Of a stretch of DNA of 37,067 nucleotides, positions 25,752-34,635 are shown one piece after another (the stretch's first letter is position 1; every line of letters starts with the position of its first letter). This DNA is from Paracoccaceae bacterium (GTDB taxonomy: Bacteria; Pseudomonadota; Alphaproteobacteria; Rhodobacterales; Rhodobacteraceae). A program made the position numbers and the translations under genes. The stretch is from contig WTAL01000196.1 of NCBI GenBank assembly GCA_013139635.1, positions 1 to 37,067 on the forward strand. Reading direction: 5' to 3'. Below the pieces are notes generated by a model that was given only the letters and a program-made list of their open reading frames with translations, was not told the origin of the DNA and did not search any database.

Positions 25752-26975
25752 TCAAGGTTTGTGAGGGAATATCTCACGAATTGAATTGGTAATACCAGAA
25801 ATGCTGCTCCAAGTCGTAACCGCGCCAGACGAGGCAGAAACGCTCGCAAAGAAGTAAGCCGCACTTCCGAGCGCGCCCCACATTTTCCAATCCCCTAAGC
25901 TTTTTCCGGCTTGTTCCAAAAATGCCTTGCTAAACACGCCACTTACTGACTTTTCTTTCGCAACTTTCAAATCCGCTTCCAGCTCTTCAATCTTGACTCT
26001 TAGTTCCGTGATTTCCCTGTCCAACAAAGAATTATTGCTGGCCACGCCGGAAAGTGCGATCTGCGAAATTCGACCAAAAATTGGCGGGAGTTCCTCAAGG
26101 ATTCGAAACTCCTCGGGTAGTTGATTTATGCCAGTATCGGAATGATAACGCTCAATAACACTATTGATATGCGCCGACATTCCATCAGCTGTCATCAAAA
26201 CCATAGAGTCTTTTTGCGAAAGCGGTTTGGTTGTAGCTTGGCCAAATCTATCAGAAGCCTGTCCTTTAAACTTCGTTACAATCGCCGCAATCAAACCGTT
26301 GACATGCTTCGGCCCCTGCTCCCAATCCTCCGAAGACATCAAAGCGATCCGCTCTAGGGTCGTCCAGTTTAGCGGCTCACCCTTTAGCACGGCCTCATAC
26401 CACGTTATCCAAAAAGACCAGTCTACAGTATCTTGTTGCAACTGACCTTTAAGTTGCGTCCATTCTTCATGCAGTGGATTCTTAATACCCGCCCAAAGCT
26501 TTATGTTTTCGAGCAAATCTTTTCTCTTAAGTGCGGCGCATTCTGACTGAACCAAATCCCAACCTGACCAGCCGCACTCTGGATTTCGCACACTGTAGGT
26601 GGATACGAATGCCGCTTTCTCAGCTGCCCCCGAATAGTGCACAGTTGCGATTGTATTTACAGCATTTGGGTTACGGCTGCCCGTTAAGGCGCGGGATGGG
26701 TCCGGCCCAGCCGCAACTGCCGCAAGCTTTATCTCGTTGTTTATAGTGCTTACCACCCCGTTTGCAGCAACACCTGACACCAATAACCTGCGCAAAACTA
26801 AAAGTGATATCAGTCCATTCTCAATTTCTGATTGGCTTTCCATCTGCCAATTCAAGCTAATTGGCAATACTCGCATTGCTGTCCTATAAGCGATTGCCAC
26901 AGATGTTTTTCTTGGCTGGGTTTCCAACCAAACTTCCAAACTCTCCCGATCAACAATATCCTTTACCTCAACCAT
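25752..26975 (-). CDS. Orphan protein with coiled coil and C-terminal hydrophobic segment, inside the cell-wall cluster
   Basis: ATG 26975 overlaps the murB stop by 8 nt with GGCGGGTAGGGG upstream. The 407-residue product begins with a domain containing [26 protein letters not shown], followed by a mostly helical middle with many Trp residues. A coiled coil is predicted at about 315-340 ([26 protein letters not shown]). Near the C-terminus is a hydrophobic stretch, [21 protein letters not shown], that may be a membrane helix. I recognise no named family. Codons are AT-richer than murB and ddl. Its place between two conserved peptidoglycan genes implies co-expression but does not show a cell-wall role. 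Confidence 0.72.
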   Translation of the reverse strand: MVEVKDIVDRESLEVWLETQPRKTSVAIAYRTAMRVLPISLNWQMESQSEIENGLISLLVLRRLLVSGVAANGVVSTINNEIKLAAVAAGPDPSRALTGSRNPNAVNTIATVHYSGAAEKAAFVSTYSVRNPECGWSGWDLVQSECAALKRKDLLENIKLWAGIKNPLHEEWTQLKGQLQQDTVDWSFWITWYEAVLKGEPLNWTTLERIALMSSEDWEQGPKHVNGLIAAIVTKFKGQASDRFGQATTKPLSQKDSMVLMTADGMSAHINSVIERYHSDTGINQLPEEFRILEELPPIFGRISQIALSGVASNNSLLDREITELRVKIEELEADLKVAKEKSVSGVFSKAFLEQAGKSLGDWKMWGALGSAAYFFASVSASSGAVTTWSSISGITNSIREIFPHKP

Positions 26976-27897
26976 CCCCTACCCGCCTTATCTCCCATGC
27001 CAGCTCAATCCCGTGCTTGGCCCGCACCTTTTCCCGCACCATCTCCCCCAGCCCTTCAAGGTCTGCCGCTGTCGCCCCGCCTGCGTTTATCATAAAGTTC
27101 GGGTGCATTTCGCTCATTTGCGCCCCACCGAGGCGGGCGCCGCGGAGGCCGGCTTCGTCAATCAGTTTCCATGCCTTTAGGTCGTGCACGTCGTCGGCCT
27201 CTCCGGTAGAGGAGAACCCCGCAGGGTTGCGGAAGGTGGAGCCGCAGGAGCGTTCTTTTACCGGCTGGCTGGCGGCGCGGCTTTTGAGGGCAGCTTCCAT
27301 TTTGGCTTCAATCTCGGCGGGAATCCCTAGGGGGCCGCGCAGGATGGCTTGGGTGATGGTGGTGTCGTCCGGCAGGGCGGACTCTCGATAGCCAAAGCCC
27401 ATGTCTTCGGGTTTCAGGGTCACGATCTTCCCCGCGCGCGTTATCGCCGTTGCCCGCACAAACACATCGGCCACGTAGCTGCCATAGCAGCCTGCGTTCA
27501 TCTTAATCGCCCCGCCGATACTGCCGGGGATCGTGCGCAAAAACGCGAGGTCAATCCCTGCTTCGGCGGCCTTTTTAGCCACCTGCGCGTCCAGCGCCGA
27601 AGCACCCACTCGGATCTCACCACCCTTAAGCAGCTCAAAGCCGTTGAACTTGGGGCCAAGCCGCACCACCACGCCCTTTACGCCGCCATCACGGATAATC
27701 AGGTTGGAGCACACGCCAATGGGCAGCACAGGAATTTCGGGCGGCAGTGCCTTCATAAACGCGGCGAGGTCCGCCATATGCGCGGGAGTAAAAAGCACCT
27801 CGGCGGGGCCGCCAACGCGCAGCCAGCTTAGGCTATCCAGCGCGCGGTTTTCGACCAAGCGGCCTTCCACTGATGGCAGGTTATTTATCAGGCTCAT
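26968..27897 (-). CDS. murB: UDP-N-acetylenolpyruvoylglucosamine reductase MurB
   Basis: This flavoenzyme makes UDP-N-acetylmuramate. The 309-residue protein has [16 protein letters not shown] and [15 protein letters not shown] (FAD binding), [26 protein letters not shown], and [10 protein letters not shown] with the catalytic serine, then [13 protein letters not shown]. The tyrosine-loop-lacking layout with Ser in the active site fits the shorter type II MurB. ATG 27897 follows AAGGGGGCCGT and overlaps the third DUF2484 gene by 17 nt. Confidence 0.97.
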   Translation of the reverse strand: MSLINNLPSVEGRLVENRALDSLSWLRVGGPAEVLFTPAHMADLAAFMKALPPEIPVLPIGVCSNLIIRDGGVKGVVVRLGPKFNGFELLKGGEIRVGASALDAQVAKKAAEAGIDLAFLRTIPGSIGGAIKMNAGCYGSYVADVFVRATAITRAGKIVTLKPEDMGFGYRESALPDDTTITQAILRGPLGIPAEIEAKMEAALKSRAASQPVKERSCGSTFRNPAGFSSTGEADDVHDLKAWKLIDEAGLRGARLGGAQMSEMHPNFMINAGGATAADLEGLGEMVREKVRAKHGIELAWEIRRVGDG

Positions 27898-28144
27898 ACG
27901 GCCCCCTTAACTTGGTCATAATATCTTTATAGGCTTCTACAAGTGGCCTCCGAAACAGCGACACCGCCATAAACACGCCAAAAAGCATCCAGAGCAGGCC
28001 GAAATCTCGCCCAACCAGATAGAGCACAAAAGGGAAGCTCAGCGCAAGGCTGCGGCCCAGCAGGCGGTGCAGCCAGTTTAGTGGCAAAAGGCCTGTCAGG
28101 TTGACGCATAAGGCCCAAAGGGCGATCCAGAAAAGAGTGCTCAT
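27881..28144 (-). CDS. DUF2484 family membrane protein, copy 3
   Basis: The 87-residue protein follows GGAGGCGAA and has three hydrophobic stretches: [35 protein letters not shown] and [15 protein letters not shown]. The pattern LWALCVNL ... LP ... FPFVLYLVG ... FRRPL is shared with the two genes upstream. DUF2484 proteins are typical of Rhodobacterales and sit between murC and murB; their function is unknown. It is separated from copy 2 by 12 bases. Confidence 0.82.
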   Translation of the reverse strand: MSTLFWIALWALCVNLTGLLPLNWLHRLLGRSLALSFPFVLYLVGRDFGLLWMLFGVFMAVSLFRRPLVEAYKDIMTKLRGPYEPDK

Positions 28145-28156
28145 TTCGCCTCCAGC

Positions 28157-28414
28157 TTACTCGGGCGCACGGCCCAGCAGCCGCGCGTAGGCCTTTTTAA
28201 GGTAATAAGCCAGCGGGAGGCGGTAAAGCGACAGCCCCACGAGCACAATGGCAAACACCGCCCAGCCGCCAAAGGCCTGTGCCACTAGCCACAGCACATA
28301 AGGGAAGCATAGCAGCAGCATAAAGCCGAGCGAAAAGTGCAGCTTACCCCACGGGATCATCGCCACGAGGTTTACCGCCAGCGCCCAGAGAGACGCGGCT
28401 AAAATCGCCGTCAT
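28157..28414 (-). CDS. DUF2484 family membrane protein, copy 2
   Basis: ATG 28414 follows GGAGAGCGCG and overlaps the stop of copy 1 (ATGA); the frame could extend to 28426. The 85-residue protein has LWALAVNLVAMIPWGKLH, LLCFPYVLWLVAQAFG and FAIVLVGLSLYRLPL, closest in pattern to copy 3. Basic residues gather at the C-terminus (YYLKKAYARLLGRAPE), suggesting a cytoplasmic tail. Confidence 0.82.
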   Translation of the reverse strand: MTAILAASLWALAVNLVAMIPWGKLHFSLGFMLLLCFPYVLWLVAQAFGGWAVFAIVLVGLSLYRLPLAYYLKKAYARLLGRAPE

Positions 28415-28668
28415 CGCGCTCTCCATTTTTCCATCGCTTGCCTAAACATATGCCGCAGCATAAGCCGCAACTGAAAAACCGCAACCGTGAGCATGGCGAG
28501 CTGCCAGAGTACGCCGTGCTTAACGCCGATAAAGTAGACAACCACCGGCAGAGCCAGCACCAGCAGCCGCGCCAAATTCCAGTGGATCCGATAGCGCTGC
28601 CCACCCGGAATCATGGCAATGATATTTGCCGAGATCGACCATAGGCAAGCCGCGATGAAACTGCTCAT
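28411..28668 (-). CDS. DUF2484 family membrane protein, copy 1
   Basis: ATG 28668 overlaps the murC stop (ATGA); the longer frame to 28725 lies inside murC. The 85-residue protein has [37 protein letters not shown] and [18 protein letters not shown], with a basic tail. It is the most divergent of the three copies but keeps the same spacing of the LW-N-IP, LP-VVYFIG and final helix motifs. Confidence 0.78.
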   Translation of the reverse strand: MSSFIAACLWSISANIIAMIPGGQRYRIHWNLARLLVLALPVVVYFIGVKHGVLWQLAMLTVAVFQLRLMLRHMFRQAMEKWRAR

Positions 28669-30053
28669 GCCAAGGCGGCAGGCAGCCCGTTGGCCCAAGC
28701 CGAAATGGTGCCTGCCCCGAGGCATATAACCATATCGCCGGGTTTGGCCTCTGCCTTTACCAGCGCCGCAAGGCCGCTTTCGCCGTCTATGACGGTGGCA
28801 TTTTTATGCCCGTGGGTCACGAGGCCAGCGGCCAGTGTTACGTGGTCTACGCCCTCAATCGGGGCTTCTCCGGCGGCAAATACCGGCGCGATCACCGCCA
28901 TATCGGCGTCATTAAAGCAGCTGCAAAACTCCTCGAACAGGTCGGCAAGGCGGCTAAAACGGTGCGGCTGATGCACGGCGATCACGCGGCCCTCGGTGCT
29001 TTCGCGCGCGGCTTTTAGCACGGCGGCGATTTCAACGGGGTGGTGGGCGTAGTCATCAATGATACTCACGCCATTCAGCTCGGCAACCCGTGTAAATCGG
29101 CGATTCACCCCGCCAAAACCCTTAAGTGCGGCCTTGATTTCTTCGGCCGTTACGCCCAAATGCAAGGCCGTCGCAATGGCCGCTGTCGCATTCAGCACGT
29201 TGTGATCACCGGGCATGGGCAGCTCTAATCCCTTGATCGAGCCAACTTTCATAGCCACGTCAAAATAGGCTTTTCCGCCTTTGTAATGCAGGTTTTTCAC
29301 CCGCACATCGGCTTGCGGGTTTTGGCCATAGGTCAGCACGCGGCGGTCGGTTATCCGGCCAACCAGCGCCTGCACTTCGGGATGGTCGATGCAGCACACC
29401 GCCACGCCGTAAAACGGGATATTGCTTACAAAAGTGTGGAACGCCTCGCGCAGGGCATCGAAGCTGCCGTAATGGTCCATGTGTTCGGGGTCAATATTGG
29501 TGATAATCGCAATTGTTGCTGGCAGGCGATTAAACGTGCCGTCGCTCTCGTCGGCTTCTACCACCATCCACTCGCCACTGCCCATGCGGGCGTTGGAGCC
29601 GTAGGCGTGGATAATGCCGCCATTAATCACCGTTGGGTCCATCCCGCCGCCATCAAGCAGCGCCGCCACCATTGAGGTGGTGGTGGTTTTACCGTGCGTC
29701 CCAGCAACAGCCACATTGCTTTTTAGCCGCATCAGCTCGGCCAGCATTTCTGCGCGGCGCACCACGGGCAGGCCGCGCGCCCGTGCCGCATCCAGCTCGG
29801 CATTGCCGGGTTTAATCGCGGTAGACACCACGATCACCTCGGCACCTTCAAGGTTTTCGGCCTTCTGGCCAATGAAAATCTCGGCGCCCTTCTCGGCCAG
29901 CCGCTTTGTGATCGGGCTTTCCTTCAGGTCAGAGCCTTGCACCTTATAGCCGTGGTTCATTAGCACTTCGGCAATGCCGCTCATGCCAATGCCACCGATG
30001 CCCACAAAGTGGATGGGGCCGATATCATGGGGAAGGCGCGTTTGGCTGTTCAT
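28665..30053 (-). CDS. murC: UDP-N-acetylmuramate--L-alanine ligase MurC
   Basis: This cytoplasmic Mur ligase adds L-alanine to UDP-MurNAc with ATP. The 462-residue protein has the N-terminal UDP-binding motif [17 protein letters not shown], the ATP loop [41 protein letters not shown], and the C-terminal [12 protein letters not shown] and [12 protein letters not shown] 30053 overlaps the murG stop by 4 nt. Confidence 0.98.
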   Translation of the reverse strand: MNSQTRLPHDIGPIHFVGIGGIGMSGIAEVLMNHGYKVQGSDLKESPITKRLAEKGAEIFIGQKAENLEGAEVIVVSTAIKPGNAELDAARARGLPVVRRAEMLAELMRLKSNVAVAGTHGKTTTTSMVAALLDGGGMDPTVINGGIIHAYGSNARMGSGEWMVVEADESDGTFNRLPATIAIITNIDPEHMDHYGSFDALREAFHTFVSNIPFYGVAVCCIDHPEVQALVGRITDRRVLTYGQNPQADVRVKNLHYKGGKAYFDVAMKVGSIKGLELPMPGDHNVLNATAAIATALHLGVTAEEIKAALKGFGGVNRRFTRVAELNGVSIIDDYAHHPVEIAAVLKAARESTEGRVIAVHQPHRFSRLADLFEEFCSCFNDADMAVIAPVFAAGEAPIEGVDHVTLAAGLVTHGHKNATVIDGESGLAALVKAEAKPGDMVICLGAGTISAWANGLPAALA

Positions 30054-31135
30054 GCTTGGGTTCCTAAGGTTTCCACCAGTGCGGCTAGGCGTTTGGCGGC
30101 ATCGGGGCGGCTGAGCGCAATCGCGGCCTCGGCCATGCTTTGCGCCAAATCAGGAGCGGATAATATCCCGCCGATATGCTTCGCCAAGCCCTCTGGCGTC
30201 AAGTCTTTCTCTTGAATTACAATCGCCCCATGCGCGGCTTTTAGCCCAGCAGCATTGGCGGTTTGGTGGTCATTGGTGGCTATGGCCAGTGGAATGAGTA
30301 TCGAGGGCCGCCCGATCACGGTGATATCGGCCACGGAAGACGCCCCCGCCCGCGCAATTACCAGCTGCGCATGGGCAAGCCGCTTGGGGATGTCGGCAAA
30401 AAACTGTTGCACATCGGCACGGATACCAAGGGCGTCATAGGCCGCGACTGCCTCCGCATTGTCAGCCTCCCGCGCTTGATGAGAAACGTTTAGGCGGTCT
30501 TGCAGGGCTTGCGGCAATAGCGAAATCGCCTTGGGCACATTCATCATAATGCTGGCCCCCTGCGAGCCGCCAAACACCAGCAGGTTCATCGGGTAATCAC
30601 CGGGGGCGATATAGGGCGAGGCCGCTTTGGCCAGCACATTTTCCCGCACGGGGTTGCCGGTGTGCTCGGCCTTTACGCCCTTGGGCAATTCCGTAGGCCA
30701 TACAGAGCAGGCCACCATATCAACCCGCGTAGCAAACACCTTGTTTACGCGGCCAAGCACGCCATTTTGCTCATGCACCATGCGCGGCAATCGCATCAGC
30801 CACGCGGCGGCCATGGCCGGAATCGCGGGGTATCCGCCAAAGCCGACCACCACGCTGGGCCTGTCAGCCCGAAAGCTGCGCCATGCCTTAAAACTGCCCG
30901 CTGCAATGCGCGGCAAAACCAAAAACTTGGCCAAAATCCCGCCGCGCGCTGTGGTGGCTGACTTAACCACCTCGCGGGTTACCGCCTCAGGAAAGCCGCC
31001 AGAATAGCGCGCACCGCGCACATCGGTTGAAAGCTTCACCCGCCAGCCCTTGGCCAGCATTTCCTCAGCCAAAGCTTGTGCGGGAAACATATGCCCGCCC
31101 GTGCCGCCAGCGGCGATCACCAAAAGCGGCTTCAT
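30050..31135 (-). CDS. murG: UDP-GlcNAc lipid I transferase MurG
   Basis: This inner-membrane-associated glycosyltransferase makes lipid II from lipid I. The 361-residue protein has the N-terminal glycine-rich loop [61 protein letters not shown], and the UDP-GlcNAc site [24 protein letters not shown] 31135 overlaps the ftsW stop (ATGA). Confidence 0.97.
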   Translation of the reverse strand: MKPLLVIAAGGTGGHMFPAQALAEEMLAKGWRVKLSTDVRGARYSGGFPEAVTREVVKSATTARGGILAKFLVLPRIAAGSFKAWRSFRADRPSVVVGFGGYPAIPAMAAAWLMRLPRMVHEQNGVLGRVNKVFATRVDMVACSVWPTELPKGVKAEHTGNPVRENVLAKAASPYIAPGDYPMNLLVFGGSQGASIMMNVPKAISLLPQALQDRLNVSHQAREADNAEAVAAYDALGIRADVQQFFADIPKRLAHAQLVIARAGASSVADITVIGRPSILIPLAIATNDHQTANAAGLKAAHGAIVIQEKDLTPEGLAKHIGGILSAPDLAQSMAEAAIALSRPDAAKRLAALVETLGTQA

Positions 31136-32295
31136 ATCCGGCCACCGAGAATATCACCCATATCGCCTTGCACCCGCTTACGGGTCATCACCATGAGCAG
31201 GCCCATCATAATGCCCGCCGCCAGCAACGACGAGCCGCCATAGCTGACGAAAGGCAACGTCATGCCCTTGGCGGGCAAAAGCCGCACGGCAACACCGAGG
31301 TTAATGAGCGCCTGCGCGCCCAGCACGGTGGCCAAGCCAACGCCGGAAAGCCGGATAAACATATCGCGCTCACGCCGCAGCCGCAGCAGCGCTCGCATGG
31401 TGAGGAACATAAACAGCGCGATAATCAGCAGTGTGAAAATCAGCCCGAACTCCTCAGCCGCCACGGCGATAATGAAATCTGTATGGGCGTCTGGCAGCGT
31501 CCACTTCACGCTGCCGCGCCCGATGCCCACGCCAAACAAGCCGCCATCCTGAATGGCGGTGGTGGCATAGCCGATCTGGGTTTGCGGGTCGATTTCAGCC
31601 AGCAAAAAGCCGTCTATCCGCTTGGCCACGTGCGGCACGGTATTATAGGCCAGCAAGCCGCCGCCAACCACCAAAGCGCCCAGCGTGATGATCAGCTTTT
31701 TAGGCGCACCGCCCACAAAAAAGATCGTGGTCCAACTGGCGACAATAAGCGCGGCTTGGCCGTAATCAGGTTGCATAACCAGTATGCCGACAATAACCAC
31801 CGCAAAAATAAACGACATCACCCGCCCTGGCGGGCCGGCGATATCTGTACTGGCCGCCAAAAGCCATGCCGCCGTAACGGCAAATAATGGCTTGATAAAC
31901 TCAGAGGGCTGGATCGAGCCAAAGCCGAAGGAATACCAGCGCACAGCGCCTTTGCCATAATCAGTGCCAAGCCATGGCAATAATGCCAGCGCGACGAAAA
32001 CCACAAAAAAAACAACCACAGCCCAGCGCCGTGCGGCTTTTACGCTGAGCGTTGAGATATAAAGCATAGCGGCCAAGCCGATAATGCCATAAATTGCCTG
32101 CCGCTCCACATAGAAAAACCGGGGTTTGCCTTGGTCAAGCGCCAGGGGCGGCGAGGCGGCCAAGGCCAGCAACATGCCGATAAGAAACAGCGCAACTACC
32201 GCCGCGATTGATAGTCTATCAACCGTGCGCCACCACTCGGGCAGGCCAGATTCGCGCGCCTGTGACGCTTGCACGCCATGTATCATTTCTGTCAT
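31132..32295 (-). CDS. ftsW: SEDS-family septal peptidoglycan polymerase FtsW
   Basis: This polytopic membrane protein polymerises lipid II at the septum. The 387-residue protein has about ten membrane helices and SEDS signatures: [25 protein letters not shown] (helix 4 region), [12 protein letters not shown], a large periplasmic loop with [26 protein letters not shown], and the final [16 protein letters not shown] 32295 is used; ATG 32286 is possible. It is the first gene of the minus-strand run here. murD, often found upstream of ftsW, is not present; the next gene is a divergent sulfotransferase. Confidence 0.96.
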   Translation of the reverse strand: MTEMIHGVQASQARESGLPEWWRTVDRLSIAAVVALFLIGMLLALAASPPLALDQGKPRFFYVERQAIYGIIGLAAMLYISTLSVKAARRWAVVVFFVVFVALALLPWLGTDYGKGAVRWYSFGFGSIQPSEFIKPLFAVTAAWLLAASTDIAGPPGRVMSFIFAVVIVGILVMQPDYGQAALIVASWTTIFFVGGAPKKLIITLGALVVGGGLLAYNTVPHVAKRIDGFLLAEIDPQTQIGYATTAIQDGGLFGVGIGRGSVKWTLPDAHTDFIIAVAAEEFGLIFTLLIIALFMFLTMRALLRLRRERDMFIRLSGVGLATVLGAQALINLGVAVRLLPAKGMTLPFVSYGGSSLLAAGIMMGLLMVMTRKRVQGDMGDILGGRI

Positions 32296-32421
32296 GGGAG
32301 ACTGCTCTTCCTCATGTTTGACATCGCCGCCCGTTTTCGGGTCATGCGTATTATGGCTTAAGCTTAGCGAATCAGCTTGTGTAAATCCAGCAAATATTTG
32401 GCTATACAGTCCGCTCTGAAA

Positions 32422-32438
32422 TTGTCTATTATCGACAA
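32422..32438. promoter_or_regulatory. Short inverted repeat ahead of the first Stf0-like gene
   Basis: TTGTC (32422-32426) and GACAA (32434-32438) flank a 7-base spacer, and two inner positions also match. The repeat ends 19 bases before the ATG at 32458, in the 162-base gap between the divergent ftsW and sulfotransferase genes. It could be an operator for the latter. Confidence 0.25.
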
Positions 32439-32457
32439 AACATCACAAGGCCGTGCC

Positions 32458-33252
32458 ATGACAGCGCCCAAATCCCGCCGCAAAGGCCTGATACTGCTTT
32501 CTATGCCGCGCTCTGGTAGCTCGTGGCTCGCCTCGCTGAGCACGGCAACAGGCCGCATGGGTGTGGCTGATGAGTGGCTGGATTTCGCCCATTTAACCTC
32601 GCCAAAAGGTGCCAAAGGTCGCCCTGCCTTTAACGAAAAAACCCTGCGCGCGGCCAGCACGGAAAACGGCAATTTTGCTGTCAAAATATTTCCGCGCCAG
32701 TTGCTGCAAGTGATAGACGAATATGAGTTTGATTTCATTCGCCGCAGTGTGCGCGAGCACGATACCAAGCTGGTTTTGCTTGAGCGAACCGACAAAAAAG
32801 CCCAAGCTGTTTCGCTTGTCCGTGCCATGCAAACCGGCCAGTGGCGTGTTAGTCAACCTGTCAGCAAAGCCCCGCAATACAATTTCGGCGCCCTCGCACA
32901 GGCCTATTTCCACATTTGCCGCGGGTATGATTTTTGGCGCACCTATCTGGCGCTGCAAGGCTTTGCTTTTGAAAGCTTCACCTATGAAAACACATGTAAA
33001 AACCCTGCGCCTTATCTTGAAACGGTATCCACCCATTTTGGAGTGCCGGTTTTCGAGGGCAAAAGCGCCCTTGAAATCCAGCGAGACCCGCAATCGGCAG
33101 ACTGGCGCGCGCAGTTTGAGACCGACCTCGAACAATACGGCATTCCTGCCAGCGCATATCAGCAAAAACAGCCCGATAGCGGGCTACAAAATGCGCTAAA
33201 CATGCTACGCGGCAAACCCGCCAAAATCAACCGATTTGGCTATAGTAGCTAA
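32458..33252 (+). CDS. Stf0-like sulfotransferase, tandem copy 1
   Basis: ATG 32458 has AAGG eight bases upstream; the frame extends to 32377 without support. The 264-residue protein has the PAPS-binding loop LLSMPRSGSSWLASLS at about 12-27 and ATGRMGVADEWL after it. The segment LLERTDKKAQAVSLVRAMQTGQW at about 104-126 matches the Stf0 pattern R-x-D-x-x-x-Q-A-x-S-x-x-x-A-x-x-T-G-x-W. FAVKIFPRQL is also Stf0-like. The family sulfates trehalose or other glycans and lipids. The C-terminus has YENTCKNPAPYLETVSTHFGV, a helix common in these enzymes. It shares clear sequence with the next gene. Confidence 0.85.
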   Translation: MTAPKSRRKGLILLSMPRSGSSWLASLSTATGRMGVADEWLDFAHLTSPKGAKGRPAFNEKTLRAASTENGNFAVKIFPRQLLQVIDEYEFDFIRRSVREHDTKLVLLERTDKKAQAVSLVRAMQTGQWRVSQPVSKAPQYNFGALAQAYFHICRGYDFWRTYLALQGFAFESFTYENTCKNPAPYLETVSTHFGVPVFEGKSALEIQRDPQSADWRAQFETDLEQYGIPASAYQQKQPDSGLQNALNMLRGKPAKINRFGYSS

Positions 33253-33278
33253 GCCGTAAAAAACGAGAGATAGTAAAA

Positions 33279-34088
33279 ATGACCACCTCTAAAACCCAGC
33301 GCCGTAAAGGCTATATTATGCTTTCTATGGGGCGATCTGGCACCAACTGGCTAAAATCTATCAGTAATGCCACAGGCCGGATGGGCATAACAGGCGAATG
33401 GATGGGCCCCTCAAAGTTGGGAAAACCGCTGCGGAGCTATAATGCGCAAAGCTATTATGAGGAGATTTTACAACATGCCACCACACCAAATGGCCGGTTT
33501 TCCATAAAAATATTCCCACGGCATCTGCGCTTTGCACAGGCCAACTTTGGCTTTGATTTCATCAAGAAATGTGCGCAGGAGCATGATGTGAAATTCTTTC
33601 TGGTCACGCGCGAAGATAGATTTGGGCAAGCCATATCGGCGCTAAAAGCCCAGCAAAGCCGCAAATGGACCGACGATAATGGAAAACTGCCAGACCACCT
33701 GCGCCGAAAAATTCGCTATAATTACAGAAAGCTCTGCGACTATTATTTTGACATTGACGCGGGGTATAACTTTTGGCGGAGCTACCTTGGCATTAACAGC
33801 ATCGATCATGAAGCCTTTGTTTATGAAGATTTGCTCCCGAATCCCGCACCGTTTTTTGAAAGCGCGGCCAAGCATCTCGGCGTGGCCCCGCCAGAAAGCT
33901 ATGAAAGCCAAATGGTTATCCAACGAAATGCCGAAACGGAGGAATGGCGGCGGCGCTTTCAAAAAGATATTGCAAAGCATGGTGTCCATCCGGACACCTA
34001 TAATTTACGGCAACCGAGTGCCAGTATTTCCAATGCTTTAAGAGTGCTGGCGCACAAGCCGATTAAATCGTCAGCAGGCAGAATATAG
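33279..34088 (+). CDS. Stf0-like sulfotransferase, tandem copy 2
   Basis: It starts 26 bases after copy 1, with GAGAG upstream of ATG 33279. The 269-residue protein repeats the layout of copy 1: MLSMGRSGTNWLKSISNATG, GEWMGPSKL, FSIKIFPRHL, VTREDRFGQAISALKAQQSRKW, YNFWRSYLG, YEDLLPNPAPFFESAAKHLGV and RNAETEEWRRRFQKDIAKHG. In the first motif Gly replaces the usual Pro (SMGRSG for SMPRSG), and the TGxW signature is changed to SRKW. These changes may alter substrate use. The proteins look like an old tandem duplication. It is convergent with the PEBP-like gene. Confidence 0.83.
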   Translation: MTTSKTQRRKGYIMLSMGRSGTNWLKSISNATGRMGITGEWMGPSKLGKPLRSYNAQSYYEEILQHATTPNGRFSIKIFPRHLRFAQANFGFDFIKKCAQEHDVKFFLVTREDRFGQAISALKAQQSRKWTDDNGKLPDHLRRKIRYNYRKLCDYYFDIDAGYNFWRSYLGINSIDHEAFVYEDLLPNPAPFFESAAKHLGVAPPESYESQMVIQRNAETEEWRRRFQKDIAKHGVHPDTYNLRQPSASISNALRVLAHKPIKSSAGRI

Positions 34089-34107
34089 TATTTACCGCGC
34101 CGAGCGG

Positions 34108-34599
34108 CTAATAGCGGCCAAGTTCCACCGGCACACGGGCCAGCTCGGCGCCGGTGGCATCCAGCGCAATCACATCGGCCATATAGCGGTTGCCGCGCCC
34201 GCCCGAACACGGCGGCAAGTAGCCCGGCGAGGCATATTGCCCGCCCGAGCGTGCTGCCGCCAGCACTTCGGCCCCTGCGGGAAGATCGTCGGTCATCCCC
34301 GGTACAGACCGCAGCACCGCGTTGGGGCCGCTTACTTGAAATCCAATTACGCCGTGGCCACCATTATCTGCCAATGGTGCATAGCTTTTATCGTTAAACT
34401 CAACCCGCATTTGCACGGTGCCTTCGGGCAGGCCTTGCAAAATAATCATCGGAGTTGCGCCGTTGCCGTCAAACAGGCGGCATTGCTGGCCGCTCGGCAC
34501 ATTTGCCCCATCCCATGGCGGGGAAAGCTCAGCGGTGAAGCTTTGCGCAGAGGCCGCGCTTGCCGCCATTAGCCATCCGGCAATCAGAATATTTCGCAT
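34108..34599 (-). CDS. Secreted PEBP-like (YbhB/YbcL type) protein
   Basis: ATG 34599 follows GGGAGACCCGAT. The 163-residue protein has a signal peptide (RNILIAGWLMAASAASA, cleavage near residue 18). The mature part follows the phosphatidylethanolamine-binding protein layout: ATPMIILQGLPEGTVQMRVEFND, then GGHGVIGFQV, and GYLPPCSGGRGNRYMADVIALD, matching the family's Y-x-PPC-P-x-G-x-HRY motif. The classical DPDxP motif is not intact (FNDKSYAPL), so the ligand pocket may differ. The function is unknown. Confidence 0.7.
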   Translation of the reverse strand: MRNILIAGWLMAASAASAQSFTAELSPPWDGANVPSGQQCRLFDGNGATPMIILQGLPEGTVQMRVEFNDKSYAPLADNGGHGVIGFQVSGPNAVLRSVPGMTDDLPAGAEVLAAARSGGQYASPGYLPPCSGGRGNRYMADVIALDATGAELARVPVELGRY

Positions 34600-34635
34600 A
34601 TCGGGTCTCCCGTTGGTTACCCCGTTATAGCACAG

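Noticed and set aside
25741-25755. TTGAG/CTCAA repeat as terminator of the orphan gene upstream of ddl
   Set aside because: A five-pair weak stem followed by only four T; not convincing.
31027-31887. 286-residue plus-strand frame opposite murG and ftsW
   Set aside because: A shadow of ftsW; the composition is His/Gln/Arg-rich without any domain.
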